NCBI RefSeq assembly: GCF_024385605.1
Contig: NZ_JANFOJ010000014.1
Span: forward strand, 19,850-83,849
Reading direction: 5' to 3'
Source: Sporolactobacillus sp. STSJ-5
GTDB lineage: Bacteria > Bacillota > Bacilli > Bacillales > Sporolactobacillaceae
Length of the DNA: 64,000 nt
Shown here: piece after piece, positions 1-8,596 of the stretch
Layout: the number at the start of each line of letters is the position of its first letter
How positions within the stretch are numbered: position 1 is the stretch's first letter
Made by a program: the position numbers and the translations under genes
The notes under the pieces: model-generated
The model's input: the letters and a program-made list of their open reading frames with translations, nothing else
Told to the model about the DNA's origin: nothing
Database searches by the model: none

Positions 1-30
1 ACTGCAAAATTATCCAAAAGAAGCTATAGA

Positions 31-70
31 AAAACCAGTTACAGCATGGAAGTGCCGCAACTGGTTTTCA
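31..70. terminator. Bidirectional rho-independent terminator after mtnE
   Basis: Ten-base inverted repeat, AAAACCAGTT at 31-40 and AACTGGTTTT at 59-68. On the minus strand the stem runs into a T-rich tail, as expected for the leftward aminotransferase gene that stops at 87. Confidence 0.7.
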
Positions 71-86
71 TCATTAGATATAGCTG

Positions 87-1262
87 TTAATCAAACAAGT
101 GAAGCTTGCCGATGCGTTCTACTGCTTCGGTCAGCCGTTCCGGTTCGCTCAGAAGGCCGATGCGGACGTACTTTTCTCCGCCCGAACCGAATCCGACTCC
201 CGGTGCCAGCACAACATGTGCTTTTTCCAAAACATACGCAAAGAACGATTCGGAAGTATAGCCCTGAGGTACCGGAAGCCAGCCGAAAAAAGATCCTTTG
301 GAAGGTGTTGCATTCCAGCCGATTTTGCTTGCTGCGTCAAAAAAAGCATTGCGTCGTGTTTCATAGCGCTGCACAAGTGCACGGACACAATCTTGCGGGC
401 CGAGCAATGCTTTCGCACTTGCTTCCTGTATCCCGCCAAATAAGCTGACAAAATAGTGATCCTGAAATAATTCGATCGCTTCAATAACACTCTTGTTTCC
501 GAGCGCGAAGCCGACTCGCCAGCCAGCCATATTATAGGTTTTTGACAAGGTATACGTTTCGATACCGACCTCTTTAGCGCCTGGCGTCTGAAGGAAGCTG
601 CGCGGTTTTTCACCATCGAAACCAAGCGCCCCATAGGCAAAATCATGCAAGACACAAATATTATGTTCTTCCGCAACCTTCACCGTTTCCTCAAAGAAAT
701 CAGCAGGAGCAGTCGCCGATGTCGGGTTATTTGGATAATTTAAGAACATCAATTTCGCCTTATCAAGAAGTCCCTCCGGCATTGCTGCATAATCGGGGAG
801 AAAAGCGTTCTCTTCAAGAAGAGGCATCGTTTCCATCTTTAGATTTGCAAGCGCAAAACCGGACAAATAATCTGGATAGCCGGGATCCGGCATAAGCACC
901 GTATCGCCGCTGTTCAGTATGCATTCACCGATCTCAACCAGACCGGTCTTTGATCCGAACAAAACAGCGACTTCAGTCTTCGGATCAAGGTCGACATCAT
1001 ATTCGCGTTTGTAAAAAGTTGCAATCGCTTCTTTCAGAAAATCATAGCCTCTGAACGGCGAGTACTTATGGTAGAGCGGGTTGGCTGCCGCTTCCTGCAG
1101 CGCCTTGACAATATGCGGCGGAGTCGGCTGATCCGGATTTCCCTGACCTAAATTAATGACATCGTACCCCTTGGCTATTTCCGCATTTGTTTTGACAACG
1201 AGATCAGCAAAAAACTGTTTCGGCAAACGATTAAGCGCGTCTGATTTTGCAAAGTTAACCAT
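87..1262 (-). CDS. mtnE: PLP-dependent methionine aminotransferase (MtnE-like)
   Basis: Class I/II aminotransferase of 391 residues. In Bacillus the MtnE (YkrV) enzyme transaminates 2-oxo-4-methylthiobutyrate to methionine at the end of the methylthioadenosine salvage pathway. The N-terminus with NLGQGNPDQPTPPHI, the NYPNNPTSA segment, the HDFAYGALGF stretch and the PLP-lysine motif TYTLSKTYNMAGWR closely match MtnE as I remember it. The start is placed at ATG 1262 because GGAAGTGG lies just upstream; a TTG five codons earlier would fall inside that binding site. No other mtn genes are in view, so a general aromatic or LL-DAP-type aminotransferase role cannot be excluded. It is monocistronic and ends at a clear terminator. 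Confidence 0.85.
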   Translation of the reverse strand: MVNFAKSDALNRLPKQFFADLVVKTNAEIAKGYDVINLGQGNPDQPTPPHIVKALQEAAANPLYHKYSPFRGYDFLKEAIATFYKREYDVDLDPKTEVAVLFGSKTGLVEIGECILNSGDTVLMPDPGYPDYLSGFALANLKMETMPLLEENAFLPDYAAMPEGLLDKAKLMFLNYPNNPTSATAPADFFEETVKVAEEHNICVLHDFAYGALGFDGEKPRSFLQTPGAKEVGIETYTLSKTYNMAGWRVGFALGNKSVIEAIELFQDHYFVSLFGGIQEASAKALLGPQDCVRALVQRYETRRNAFFDAASKIGWNATPSKGSFFGWLPVPQGYTSESFFAYVLEKAHVVLAPGVGFGSGGEKYVRIGLLSEPERLTEAVERIGKLHLFD

Positions 1263-1842
1263 CAATTCCACTTCCAACTCTATAAGTTAGTTTTTCATTT
1301 ATTATGACAGTATCTATATTTTCGTGGATAAGCGCTCATTTGTAAAGGAATCTAAGCTTGAAGTCTGAATTTTTATTAGAAAAACCGGCCACAGCCCGAT
1401 ACGCACTTCGGCAGGATGCGGTGAGACTACTAAAATAAGCGGAGATATTCCCGTTATATGTATCATGGCACTTGTTTCGCGGGCACATAAGGGTAATTTT
1501 TCCGGTTATGCAAAGCAAAACCCTCCATTTTCACGTTTTTCGATTCGATAAGCGGAATTTCTCCGTCTATTCAAGCTATTTTTTCATTCATTTTCTAATT
1601 AAGCGGAAATTTTCCGTCTATTTATCAGATTAGGCGCTTACCTGATTACCCAACCAAATCTTATGATGTTGATCGTCGGACCAGCGAGGCAAAATCTTAA
1701 ACTTTACTTGTTAGAAGAACCGGGCAAAAAGCGCCCGGTCCTTACTTCCGCAAATTGTTAAGGACGAAATAAATAAAAACAGGTATACTAGTTTCTGCTG
1801 GGCATTAAAGCTTAAATTTACAGCACAGAAAGGACATCTCCG
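1263..1842. other. 580-base gap holding dispersed repeat copy A
   Basis: No convincing gene lies in this gap. Most of it (about 1431-1745) is one copy of a dispersed intergenic repeat found twice more near 25.5-26.2 kb. The rest should contain the promoters of mtnE (leftward) and the MFS gene (rightward), but no strong -35/-10 pair stands out. Confidence 0.6.
1431..1745 (+). repeat. Dispersed intergenic repeat, copy A
   Basis: An element of about 315 bases, alignable end to end with 25538-25857 and, with an internal deletion, with 26012-26183. It starts at TAAAATAAG and contains four short related units of the form AAGCGGAAATTTTCCGTCTA or AAGGGTAATTTTTCCG. It ends in the hairpin ACCGGGC-AAAAAGC-GCCCGGT at 1719-1739. 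No open frame is conserved between copies and there is no transposase, so it looks like a non-coding, possibly passively mobilised element. Confidence 0.8.
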
Positions 1843-3060
1843 ATGAACAGCGCGGCATATCAACGTTTCCAATTTTTATTGTTAATCGGCTCAGTCTTCA
1901 TTTGCGGCGCCGCAGAGGGGATGCTTCTTCCACTCGTTGCTGTGCTCTTAGAAAAAAACGGTGTCTCCGCTCTTTTAAACGGGCTGGGATCTACCTCACT
2001 TTACATAGGTATGCTTATCTCTGTTCCTCTTCTGGAGAAACCGATGCGAAAGCTCGGCTACAAGCTCTTTCTCATCATCGGACTTGCCCTGATTACAGTA
2101 CCTCTGTTTCTTTTTCCAATTTCGATGAATCTATGGTTTTGGTTTGCACTCAGGCTGTGTGTTGGTTTTGGCGACAGCATTCTGCATCTTGCCGCACAAA
2201 CATGGATTACGATTGACAGTCCGATGAACAAGCGTGGACGAAACATTGCCTTCTACGGATTGTCCTTTGGGTTAGGCATAGCAGCGGGACCACTGCTTGT
2301 CCGATTGATTGCATTCGGTACGAATGTTCCGTTCATTACCAGCGGCTTCTTTTGCCTTGCAGTCCTCCTGCTTTTATTTCTTCTTAAAAATGAATATCCC
2401 GAGTTGAGCACTTCCGGTGGTTCAACTCTGCGACAAGTCTTTGCACGCTATAAAAAAGTCATTGCCGCAACTTGGTCCGGTTTAGCAGTAACACTTGCCT
2501 TCGGTTATCTGGAAACTTCACTGAACAATAGCTTCCCAATTTTTGCAGTGCGGCAAGGCTATAATCTTGACCAAATTTCAATTCTGCTTCCATCTTTTGT
2601 TACCGGTGCTCTGCTGACGCAGGTACCGCTTGGTATGCTTGGAGACCGATTCGGCCGTAGGCGGCTTCTTCCGCTCATTTGCTTATTCGGAGCCATGTTC
2701 ATCGCATGCACTGGCCTGCTCTCCGCTTATTTCTACGGCATCTATTTCACACTACTCGGTGCCGGCATGCTGATCGGATCACTTTATTCAATGAGTATGG
2801 GCTACGTCAGCGATTTGCTCGACAGAGAGCAAATACCGCTCGGCAACATCTTGATGACCGTATGTTACAGTGCCGGATGTATGGTCGGTCCGGTAGCCGG
2901 AAGCTCGCTGATCAGTTGGATACCGAAAGGCGGGTTATTTTACGGAATAGCGGTTTTTATTTTCCTTGCCTCAATGAGCTGCTTTATTCATCAATTCATT
3001 ATTGCACGAAAATCTTCTCTCAATTATTCAGCACCGAAGCAAAGAGTCTCAAATCATTGA
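1843..3060 (+). CDS. MFS transporter, 12-TM type
   Basis: Major facilitator superfamily carrier of 405 residues with about twelve hydrophobic segments. The first begins at residue 10. The loop 2-3 signature is weak, but the repeat-half motif GMLGDRFGRRRLLPLI (about residues 264-279) is the classic MFS loop 8-9 signature. The length is normal for a 12-TM drug or metabolite exporter and the substrate is not evident. AAAGGA lies nine bases before the ATG. It is transcribed alone, with the terminator stem beginning inside the last codons. The next gene encodes a thioredoxin-like protein. Confidence 0.85.
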   Translation: MNSAAYQRFQFLLLIGSVFICGAAEGMLLPLVAVLLEKNGVSALLNGLGSTSLYIGMLISVPLLEKPMRKLGYKLFLIIGLALITVPLFLFPISMNLWFWFALRLCVGFGDSILHLAAQTWITIDSPMNKRGRNIAFYGLSFGLGIAAGPLLVRLIAFGTNVPFITSGFFCLAVLLLLFLLKNEYPELSTSGGSTLRQVFARYKKVIAATWSGLAVTLAFGYLETSLNNSFPIFAVRQGYNLDQISILLPSFVTGALLTQVPLGMLGDRFGRRRLLPLICLFGAMFIACTGLLSAYFYGIYFTLLGAGMLIGSLYSMSMGYVSDLLDREQIPLGNILMTVCYSAGCMVGPVAGSSLISWIPKGGLFYGIAVFIFLASMSCFIHQFIIARKSSLNYSAPKQRVSNH

Positions 3061-3071
3061 GGCTCTTTTTT
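3041..3071 (+). terminator. Rho-independent terminator of the MFS gene
   Basis: The stem AGAGTCTCAA / TTGAGGCTCT (one T-G wobble) has an ATCA loop, overlaps the stop codon at 3058-3060 and is followed by six T residues. Confidence 0.8.
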
Positions 3072-3173
3072 CATTTCATCGAAGCACTAGAACCACCCGC
3101 CGCAACAAAGCATAACATAACAGTGCAACAAGACCTTCAAGTGCGTTGAAGGCCCTTATAGGGGGAATTGCTC

Positions 3174-3611
3174 GTGAAGAAAAAATTATTTATGCCCGAT
3201 CTAAGCGTTGCGACCCATTGGATGAATCAAAAAGTCACGCGCGAGCGTCTTCTTGGCACGCCAACGTTAATCCATTTCTGGTCGATAAGCTGCTCAAAAT
3301 GCAAGGACGCAATGCCGGTCGTACAATCCATTCGTGAAAAATACAAAGAGGAACTCAATGTCGTCGCCATCCATATGCCGTTGTCTGAGGCTGATCTGGA
3401 CGTAAACGAAGTTGCGCGAGTTGCTGCAATGCACTCAATTACGGAGCCCGTCCTCATCGACAATACTCATCGACTGGCTGATGCGTTCGGAAATCGTTTT
3501 GTCCCCGCCTATTATCTATTTAATGCCGGCGGCGAACTGATCGAATACCATATGGGAGAGCGCGGCGCGATGCGCATTCACAAAGCAGCAGATCGTCTTC
3601 TCTTTCATTAA
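3174..3611 (+). CDS. Thioredoxin-fold redox protein (TlpA/AhpC-TSA-like)
   Basis: Small redoxin of 145 residues. A thioredoxin-type CxxC active site is visible as WSISCSKCKD at about residues 38-47, followed by the cis-proline region FVPAYYLF and a C-terminal G-E-L-I-E-Y strand typical of TlpA-like thiol-disulphide proteins. There is no signal peptide or lipobox, so it is probably cytoplasmic. The start is GTG 3174, eight bases after GGGGG. A hairpin CCTTCAA-GTGCG-TTGAAGG (about 3134-3152) sits just before the binding site and might affect expression. No partner gene identifies its substrate. Confidence 0.8.
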   Translation: MKKKLFMPDLSVATHWMNQKVTRERLLGTPTLIHFWSISCSKCKDAMPVVQSIREKYKEELNVVAIHMPLSEADLDVNEVARVAAMHSITEPVLIDNTHRLADAFGNRFVPAYYLFNAGGELIEYHMGERGAMRIHKAADRLLFH

Positions 3612-3670
3612 CTAGTTCAAACTTCACACCTTATTAAAAATAAGATCGGTTTGCGAAGGCCTTTGAATAT

Positions 3671-4120
3671 TCACCTAGTATAAAAGATGATCAACTTATG
3701 TTTGCAGAATCGAATGATAACATAGCAGCCCCAACCCATCATCGCACCGATCGTATTTAATAAAACATCATCAATATCAAAAATGCGTTCAGCAAAAAAA
3801 TATTGACATAACTCAATAAGCAAACTGATACAACATCCGACAAGCAGCTGCCGGATAACAAAATGCCGTTTAGGCTGAATGAGTATTGGTAATAAAAAGC
3901 CAAGTGGGAAAAACAGCAGCACATTCCCGCCAATGTTCTTTAATATAAGCAGTAAACTGCCACTGCGCAGCATAAGCCGTATGCTGCTGAAAAGGATAAG
4001 ATTGCTTGACTTTCCGTATGTATAGTAATTATGCGTTAGAAGGGTTGCGAAAATGAGAATAGCAAGATAACCAATAAAGAGCACGGCGGCCATATGTTTT
4101 TTGTTCAATCTTTTGAGCAT
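3671..4120 (-). CDS. VanZ-family membrane protein
   Basis: Polytopic protein of 149 residues with four or five membrane spans. The VanZ core is recognisable in NIGGNVLLFFPLGFLLP and in the late ELCQYFFAERIFDIDDVLLNTIGA segment, which match VanZ-like proteins (teicoplanin-resistance-associated family of unknown mechanism). ATG 4120 is preferred because AAAGGAGG lies nine bases upstream; longer in-frame starts have no such site. It is divergent from the P-type ATPase gene, with a regulatory gap of about 350 bases between them. Confidence 0.85.
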   Translation of the reverse strand: MLKRLNKKHMAAVLFIGYLAILIFATLLTHNYYTYGKSSNLILFSSIRLMLRSGSLLLILKNIGGNVLLFFPLGFLLPILIQPKRHFVIRQLLVGCCISLLIELCQYFFAERIFDIDDVLLNTIGAMMGWGCYVIIRFCKHKLIIFYTR

Positions 4121-4280
4121 AACCGCTCTCCTCCTTTGTAGATAACTATGTGCTTTTTTCAAAAAAGATGTATGCTTGGCCTTTTTTTACTTATAAAGCA
4201 TTGACCATCGAATGGACATATGTGAAAAAGTGTATTACTATAAAACTAACATAAATTAAAATAATTATAATTTATCTGAT

Positions 4281-4353
4281 CAATGCTGTCGCTTATTATA
4301 GCGGCAGCATTGAGTGCTCTTAGGGGTTTCGATGATGATTATTATTCTCAATT
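4281..4353 (+). promoter_or_regulatory. Hairpin plus Fur/PerR-like box in the pfeT leader
   Basis: A 13-bp hairpin occupies 4281-4312 (left arm CAATGCTGTCGCT, loop TATTAT, one T-G wobble). Exactly 21 bases later comes GATGATTATTATTCTCAATT (4334-4353), whose core TGATTAT-T-ATTCTCA matches the 7-1-7 Fur-box pattern TGATAAT-N-ATTATCA with two differences. The same hairpin, spacing and box recur before the VIT gene (10490-10563). A TATAAT at 4267-4272 could be a -10 box, which would place the hairpin in the transcript. Whether it acts as an operator pair or an RNA element is not decided by the sequence. Confidence 0.6.
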
Positions 4354-4468
4354 AAAGAATTTATTTCTAATCACTAATTTTCTAATAATAATATATATTA
4401 AATTATATTTATTATCTTTTATAACTTTTTACTGATCAATAATTTATTAAACGAAGGGTCGGATTTTT

Positions 4469-6394
4469 ATGATACCAGAGGCAAAGCTCGTCAAATTCCC
4501 AAGTAATCCTAATCCCAATCAACCGATCAGTGCTCTATGGAAACAGCACGGTGAACTAATCGCCGCCCTTACCGGGGGAGCACTGACGCTCATTGCCTAT
4601 CTTCTCGGGCTCGCTCATATTCCATACTCATGGCTTCTCTACCCAGCTGCCTACCTGATCGGCGGTTATTTTAAAACAAAGCAAGGACTATCAGATACGT
4701 TTCGAACACGCGAGCTGAATGTTGAACTTTTAATGATTACAGCTGCAATCGGCGCAGCCTGCATCAACCATTGGCTCGAAGGGGCTGTGTTAATCTTTAT
4801 TTTTGCACTCAGCGGCGCTTTGGAGACTTATTCAACAGCCAAAAGTACCAATGCTCTTTCTGCACTCATGGATCTGCAGCCTGAAGTCGCTCGTCTCGTC
4901 ACAAATGGCTGCGAAACGATGATCTCAGTAAAGCAAATCACCCCCGGCGACATCATTCTTATTAAGCCGGGAGAACGAATTCCTGCTGACGCTGTCATTA
5001 CCGATGGAGAAACGACGGTTAATGAAGCGACGATGACCGGCGAATCCGTACCGGTTTTCAAGAAATCCGGTGCTGATTTGATGGCGGGCACAATGAATTT
5101 GGACGGCAGTGTCTTCGCACGTGTCACGAAGCGAAGCAATGACTCTTTGTTTAGTAAGATCTTGGACCTTGTCCAATCAGCTCAAAAAGAGAAAGCTCCG
5201 ACTCAGCTATTTATTGAACGTTTTGAACGCACGTATGTCAAAGTCGTCCTTATTGCCACCGCACTGATGCTCTTCGCGCCGCATGTTCTATTAGGCTGGT
5301 CGTGGAGTGAAACCATTTACCGAGCTATGGTTTTGCTTGTTGTCGCCTCGCCTTGTGCTCTGGTTGCTTCAACAACACCTGCCGTTCTATCAGCCGTTGC
5401 ATCGGGTGCCCGTCACGGCATACTGATCAAAGGCGGCGTTCATTTGGAACAGTTGGCTATGATTAAAATCATCGCTTTCGATAAAACCGGAACGATTACA
5501 AACGGAACTCCTGAAGTCACGCAGTTTATTAATAACAGCACACTAAGTGATGCCACACTTCTCAGTTACATGGCCGCAATCGAAAATCAATCGTCGCATC
5601 CGCTTGGGAAAGCGATCGTCACGTATGCCTACGAGGTTTGCGGAACTGCCGCTTTGCCAAAGATAGGCAAAATTAAAGTCAAGCCAGGATTTGGTATCAT
5701 CGGCTCTGTTGGTGACACGCAATACATGATCGGTAAAGAAGCGATGATGCAGCCCGAAGCATTAAATGAGTTTCTGCAGATTAGCGATTTTGCCCGTCCA
5801 AACCGTGATGAAACCTTGGTGTACATCGCTTCTGAGGAAAAAATAATCGGCCGCTTCGCCTTAAGGGACCAAATCAGAGATTCAGCAGCAGACGCAATCC
5901 GCTCACTTAATAAGTACGGAATTAAAACCGTCATGATTACCGGTGACAATGAGCAGACCGCTGCCGCGGTACAGAGAGATTCCGGGGTCAGCAGCTACAT
6001 TGCTAATTGCCTTCCTGAGAACAAAGCAATGGAAATCAAGCGATTAAATCAGAAATACGGCCATGTTGCCATGTGCGGCGATGGGATTAACGATACTCCT
6101 GCACTTGCTCAAGCTTCAGTCGGGATTGCGATGGGAGCGGGAAATGATGCAGCCCTTGAAACTGCCGATATTGTTCTGATGAAAAACGACCTGACAAAAA
6201 TAGCAGAAGCGGTGCGACTGTCAAAAAGAATGAGTCGGATTGTTAAGATGAATATTATTTTTGCCATGGCTATGATTGCATTTCTCATCGCCACCAACTT
6301 TTTGCAGTTTCTGACCATGCCTTTTGGTGTCGTCGGGCATGAAGGGAGCACAATTCTGGTTATTCTTAACGGTCTCAGACTCTTGCGCGGATAA
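4469..6394 (+). CDS. pfeT: P1B-4-type metal efflux ATPase (PfeT/ZosA-like)
   Basis: Heavy-metal P-type ATPase of 641 residues, the length of Bacillus PfeT (formerly ZosA), an Fe(II) exporter. Visible motifs are TGES (190-193), the transport-site SPC (294-296), the phosphorylation site DKTGT (338-342), HP (377-378), GDGIND and, in the last membrane span, HEGST (624-628). The combination of SPC with HEG(G/S)T defines subgroup P1B-4 (Fe, Co). There is no N-terminal CxxC metal-binding domain, as usual for this group. The leader carries a Fur/PerR-like box shared with the VIT transporter gene, which fits a role in relieving iron excess. Zinc or cobalt remain possible substrates. The binding site (GAAGGG, ten-base spacer) is modest. 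Confidence 0.85.
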   Translation: MIPEAKLVKFPSNPNPNQPISALWKQHGELIAALTGGALTLIAYLLGLAHIPYSWLLYPAAYLIGGYFKTKQGLSDTFRTRELNVELLMITAAIGAACINHWLEGAVLIFIFALSGALETYSTAKSTNALSALMDLQPEVARLVTNGCETMISVKQITPGDIILIKPGERIPADAVITDGETTVNEATMTGESVPVFKKSGADLMAGTMNLDGSVFARVTKRSNDSLFSKILDLVQSAQKEKAPTQLFIERFERTYVKVVLIATALMLFAPHVLLGWSWSETIYRAMVLLVVASPCALVASTTPAVLSAVASGARHGILIKGGVHLEQLAMIKIIAFDKTGTITNGTPEVTQFINNSTLSDATLLSYMAAIENQSSHPLGKAIVTYAYEVCGTAALPKIGKIKVKPGFGIIGSVGDTQYMIGKEAMMQPEALNEFLQISDFARPNRDETLVYIASEEKIIGRFALRDQIRDSAADAIRSLNKYGIKTVMITGDNEQTAAAVQRDSGVSSYIANCLPENKAMEIKRLNQKYGHVAMCGDGINDTPALAQASVGIAMGAGNDAALETADIVLMKNDLTKIAEAVRLSKRMSRIVKMNIIFAMAMIAFLIATNFLQFLTMPFGVVGHEGSTILVILNGLRLLRG

Positions 6395-6456
6395 TTTGCA
6401 GATCGAAGCTCTCTTGGGCAGACACAGAATGTCATTACCATGCAGCAGAACAAGTG

Positions 6457-7308
6457 CTAATCAAAAAGGTCGTTCTTTTCTGTCTTCGTTAGTTCATGAA
6501 TAATTGCATTAATTTGACCGCCGACAATAATCGTAATTGCGGTTAAATAAAACCAAAGCATGAGAACAATAATTCCTCCAAGGGTACCGTACGTGGAGGC
6601 ATAATTGCCGAAATAGCGAACATAGAAGGAAAAGCCATAAGAAACAACTTGCCAGCTGACTCCGGCAATCACCGCGCCGATCATCACTTCGTCCATTTTC
6701 AGCTTCATATTCGGTCCGAGCCGGTACAAAAAAGCAAAAATAATGATAATCACGCAGAACGTGACCAGTGTGCTGATGACCGACCACATATCGGCAAACG
6801 TGTGGGAAAGACCGATATGGTTAAATAAAGTTCTCGCGACCCCAGCAGAAATGACGTTGACTGCTAGGGTCATCGCTATGGCAAAAATCATCGCTACGGT
6901 AAAGCACATGGCAAGCAGCCGGATGAGAAAAAAAGAACGTGTTTCTTCAACTTGATAAGCGCGATTCAACGTACGCATGAGCGCGTTAATTGCGCTCGAG
7001 GCAGGCCAAAGAGTGGCAATGACACCGACTGAGAGCAATCCGCCGCGTTTCGTAAATACACTGTCTAAGTTTTGATGGATCAGCGAAAGCACCTCTTTGG
7101 GCAGATAAGCGCCAAAAAGAGAAAACAGCTGGTCCTGATCAAGACCTAAATACGGAATGATTGCAAATAAAAAAATAAACAGCGGAAAAAGCGACAACAA
7201 GAAATAATATGCCAATGTTGCCGCTAAATCCGCCGTATGATCATCAATAAAACGTCTACCCAGAAGTTTGGCGAAGAGAAGAATATCTCTGAGCTTCACT
7301 TTTCCCAC
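6457..7308 (-). CDS. yfkH: YihY/BrkB-family membrane protein (YfkH-like)
   Basis: Integral membrane protein of 283 residues with about six spans. It starts with the family-typical LAATLAYYFLLSLFPLFIFLFA and ends with GTLGGIIVLMLWFYLTAITII, both hallmarks of the YihY (formerly ribonuclease BN) family, whose function is unknown. It is last in a leftward trio with a YfkI-like protein and the YfkJ phosphatase, the same order as Bacillus subtilis yfkJ-yfkI-yfkH. The start is taken as GTG 7308 with GGGG four bases upstream; GTG 7299 is a possible alternative. Confidence 0.8.
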   Translation of the reverse strand: MGKVKLRDILLFAKLLGRRFIDDHTADLAATLAYYFLLSLFPLFIFLFAIIPYLGLDQDQLFSLFGAYLPKEVLSLIHQNLDSVFTKRGGLLSVGVIATLWPASSAINALMRTLNRAYQVEETRSFFLIRLLAMCFTVAMIFAIAMTLAVNVISAGVARTLFNHIGLSHTFADMWSVISTLVTFCVIIIIFAFLYRLGPNMKLKMDEVMIGAVIAGVSWQVVSYGFSFYVRYFGNYASTYGTLGGIIVLMLWFYLTAITIIVGGQINAIIHELTKTEKNDLFD

Positions 7309-7349
7309 TTTTCCCCATCCCCGGTCTCTCTGTCCTCAACGGAATTCTG

Positions 7350-7895
7350 TTATGAATGCCGATTTGGACGCGTATTCCTTCCGGTCTTGTCCTTCTGACC
7401 ATACTGATGAATCGATTTGCTCTGATTGTTGGGCATTGTACCCGGATTTGGTACTGGTGCTTCATTTTCCAATCTCTGCAGCGCATCTGCTTCATTATCA
7501 ATCAGTACAGGTTCTTGGTAATTGGCCATGTTTTTTCCGGATTGCTTGATTTTACCAGCCATCTCGGCAAGCTCACTTCCAATCTCCATCACGTACTGGT
7601 AGGTGTCGCTCGTACTCGTTCTTGCCTTTTCCACACGGTCGATCATTTGCTGGAAGTCGTCGGAAACTTCTCGTGCCAGGCCTTTAAGGCGTGTGCCTGT
7701 AACCTGCATATATTTGCCGACTTGATCCGGATGCTGATAAATAGTCCGAATCAAATTGCCTCCGCCGGTCGCCGCATTCGATAGATGGTGACCCCAGACC
7801 GATCGTGTCTCGCGGCTCATCATTGACAAACCGCAGCCGACCAAGCCGCCGATCAGCATGAATTTGCCCATTTGGCTTTTGCCATAAACACTCAT
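7350..7895 (-). CDS. YtxH-like / YfkI-position protein
   Basis: Protein of 181 residues. A short glycine-rich hydrophobic segment near the N-terminus (MLIGGLVGCGLSMM, about residues 13-26) is followed by a long polar, probably helical region and an Asn/Pro-rich disordered tail. This layout resembles YtxH-type general stress proteins. It sits between the YfkJ-like phosphatase and YfkH-like membrane protein, the position of yfkI in Bacillus, so co-function is inferred from order. The ATG at 7895 has GAGGGGG nine bases upstream; the longer frame starts in the binding site itself. Confidence 0.6.
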   Translation of the reverse strand: MSVYGKSQMGKFMLIGGLVGCGLSMMSRETRSVWGHHLSNAATGGGNLIRTIYQHPDQVGKYMQVTGTRLKGLAREVSDDFQQMIDRVEKARTSTSDTYQYVMEIGSELAEMAGKIKQSGKNMANYQEPVLIDNEADALQRLENEAPVPNPGTMPNNQSKSIHQYGQKDKTGRNTRPNRHS

Positions 7896-8011
7896 CAGAT
7901 TCTGCCCCCTCAAAGTAGGTAATCCTTAAAAGGATCACGTGAATAGTCTGCACACACCTGTTCATTAATATGAGGGGCATTGCTTATTGCCTGCTGCTAA
8001 ATAGTGGGGCT

Positions 8012-8476
8012 TTATCTGATTTGCCGGGCAAGCTCTTTAATTAACTGATCCGTTCCCCGATCAATCAGATCGTATACTTCATCAAAGCGGCCGGTATAAT
8101 AAGGATCTGGAACATCCGCTTGAGGCTGATCATGAAGCAGGGTCATAAATCGGCTCACTTTAGATCTGTTTCGAGAATCAGCCATTTGAATCAGATCCTG
8201 CTCATTATTTCGATCCATGGCGATAATTCGGTCAAATCGTTGAAAATCTGCTTGATTTATTTGCCTTGCCTTGATTTGATCAAAGGGAATGGCCGCTGCC
8301 TCCAATTGTTTTTGTGTTCCGCGGTGCGGCGGATCACCAATATGCCAGTTGCCGGTTCCCGCAGAATCAACGCTAATTTTTTCGGACAATCCTGCTTTGT
8401 TAACCTTCATTCGTAATATGGCTTCAGCCATTGGTGAACGGCAAATATTGCCAAGACAAACAAAGAGCACACGCAT
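8012..8476 (-). CDS. yfkJ: Low-molecular-weight protein tyrosine phosphatase (YfkJ-like)
   Basis: LMW-PTP of 154 residues. The P-loop CLGNICRS (residues 7-14) has the C-x5-R-S catalytic signature, and the general-acid loop DPYYTGRFDEVYDLI lies near residue 120. The CLGNICRS form matches YfkJ, a tyrosine phosphatase linked to stress resistance, rather than YwlE, whose loop reads CTGNTCRS and which acts on phosphoarginine. AAGGAGA lies eight bases before the ATG. It is the first gene of the leftward yfkJ-I-H trio and is divergent from the pepF-type gene, so its promoter lies in 8477-8596. Confidence 0.9.
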   Translation of the reverse strand: MRVLFVCLGNICRSPMAEAILRMKVNKAGLSEKISVDSAGTGNWHIGDPPHRGTQKQLEAAAIPFDQIKARQINQADFQRFDRIIAMDRNNEQDLIQMADSRNRSKVSRFMTLLHDQPQADVPDPYYTGRFDEVYDLIDRGTDQLIKELARQIR

Positions 8477-8596
8477 TGGTCTTTTCTCCTTAATGAATTC
8501 CTATTTATAATCATATCAATAAAGTCAGGAAACAACAAAATTTGAGTGCACATCATTATGCTACAATTGGTTGCAGTATGAGAAAGAGGGGAAAAA

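Noticed and set aside
149..676. Long alternative frame inside the aminotransferase gene
   Set aside because: It lies within a well-supported gene in another frame, has no binding site, and its translation resembles no protein; the same holds for many overlapping frames along the window.
1719..1739. ACCGGGC/GCCCGGT hairpin as a transcription terminator
   Set aside because: No T run follows on either strand and the same hairpin recurs within the dispersed repeat, so it is better explained as part of that element.
2679..3149. Open frame overlapping the end of the MFS gene
   Set aside because: It is out of frame with the MFS coding sequence, crosses the terminator and has no binding site.
4261..4468. 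Mn (yybP-ykoY) or NiCo riboswitch before the metal ATPase
   Set aside because: The conserved loops of those classes are absent; only one simple hairpin and a Fur-like box are seen.
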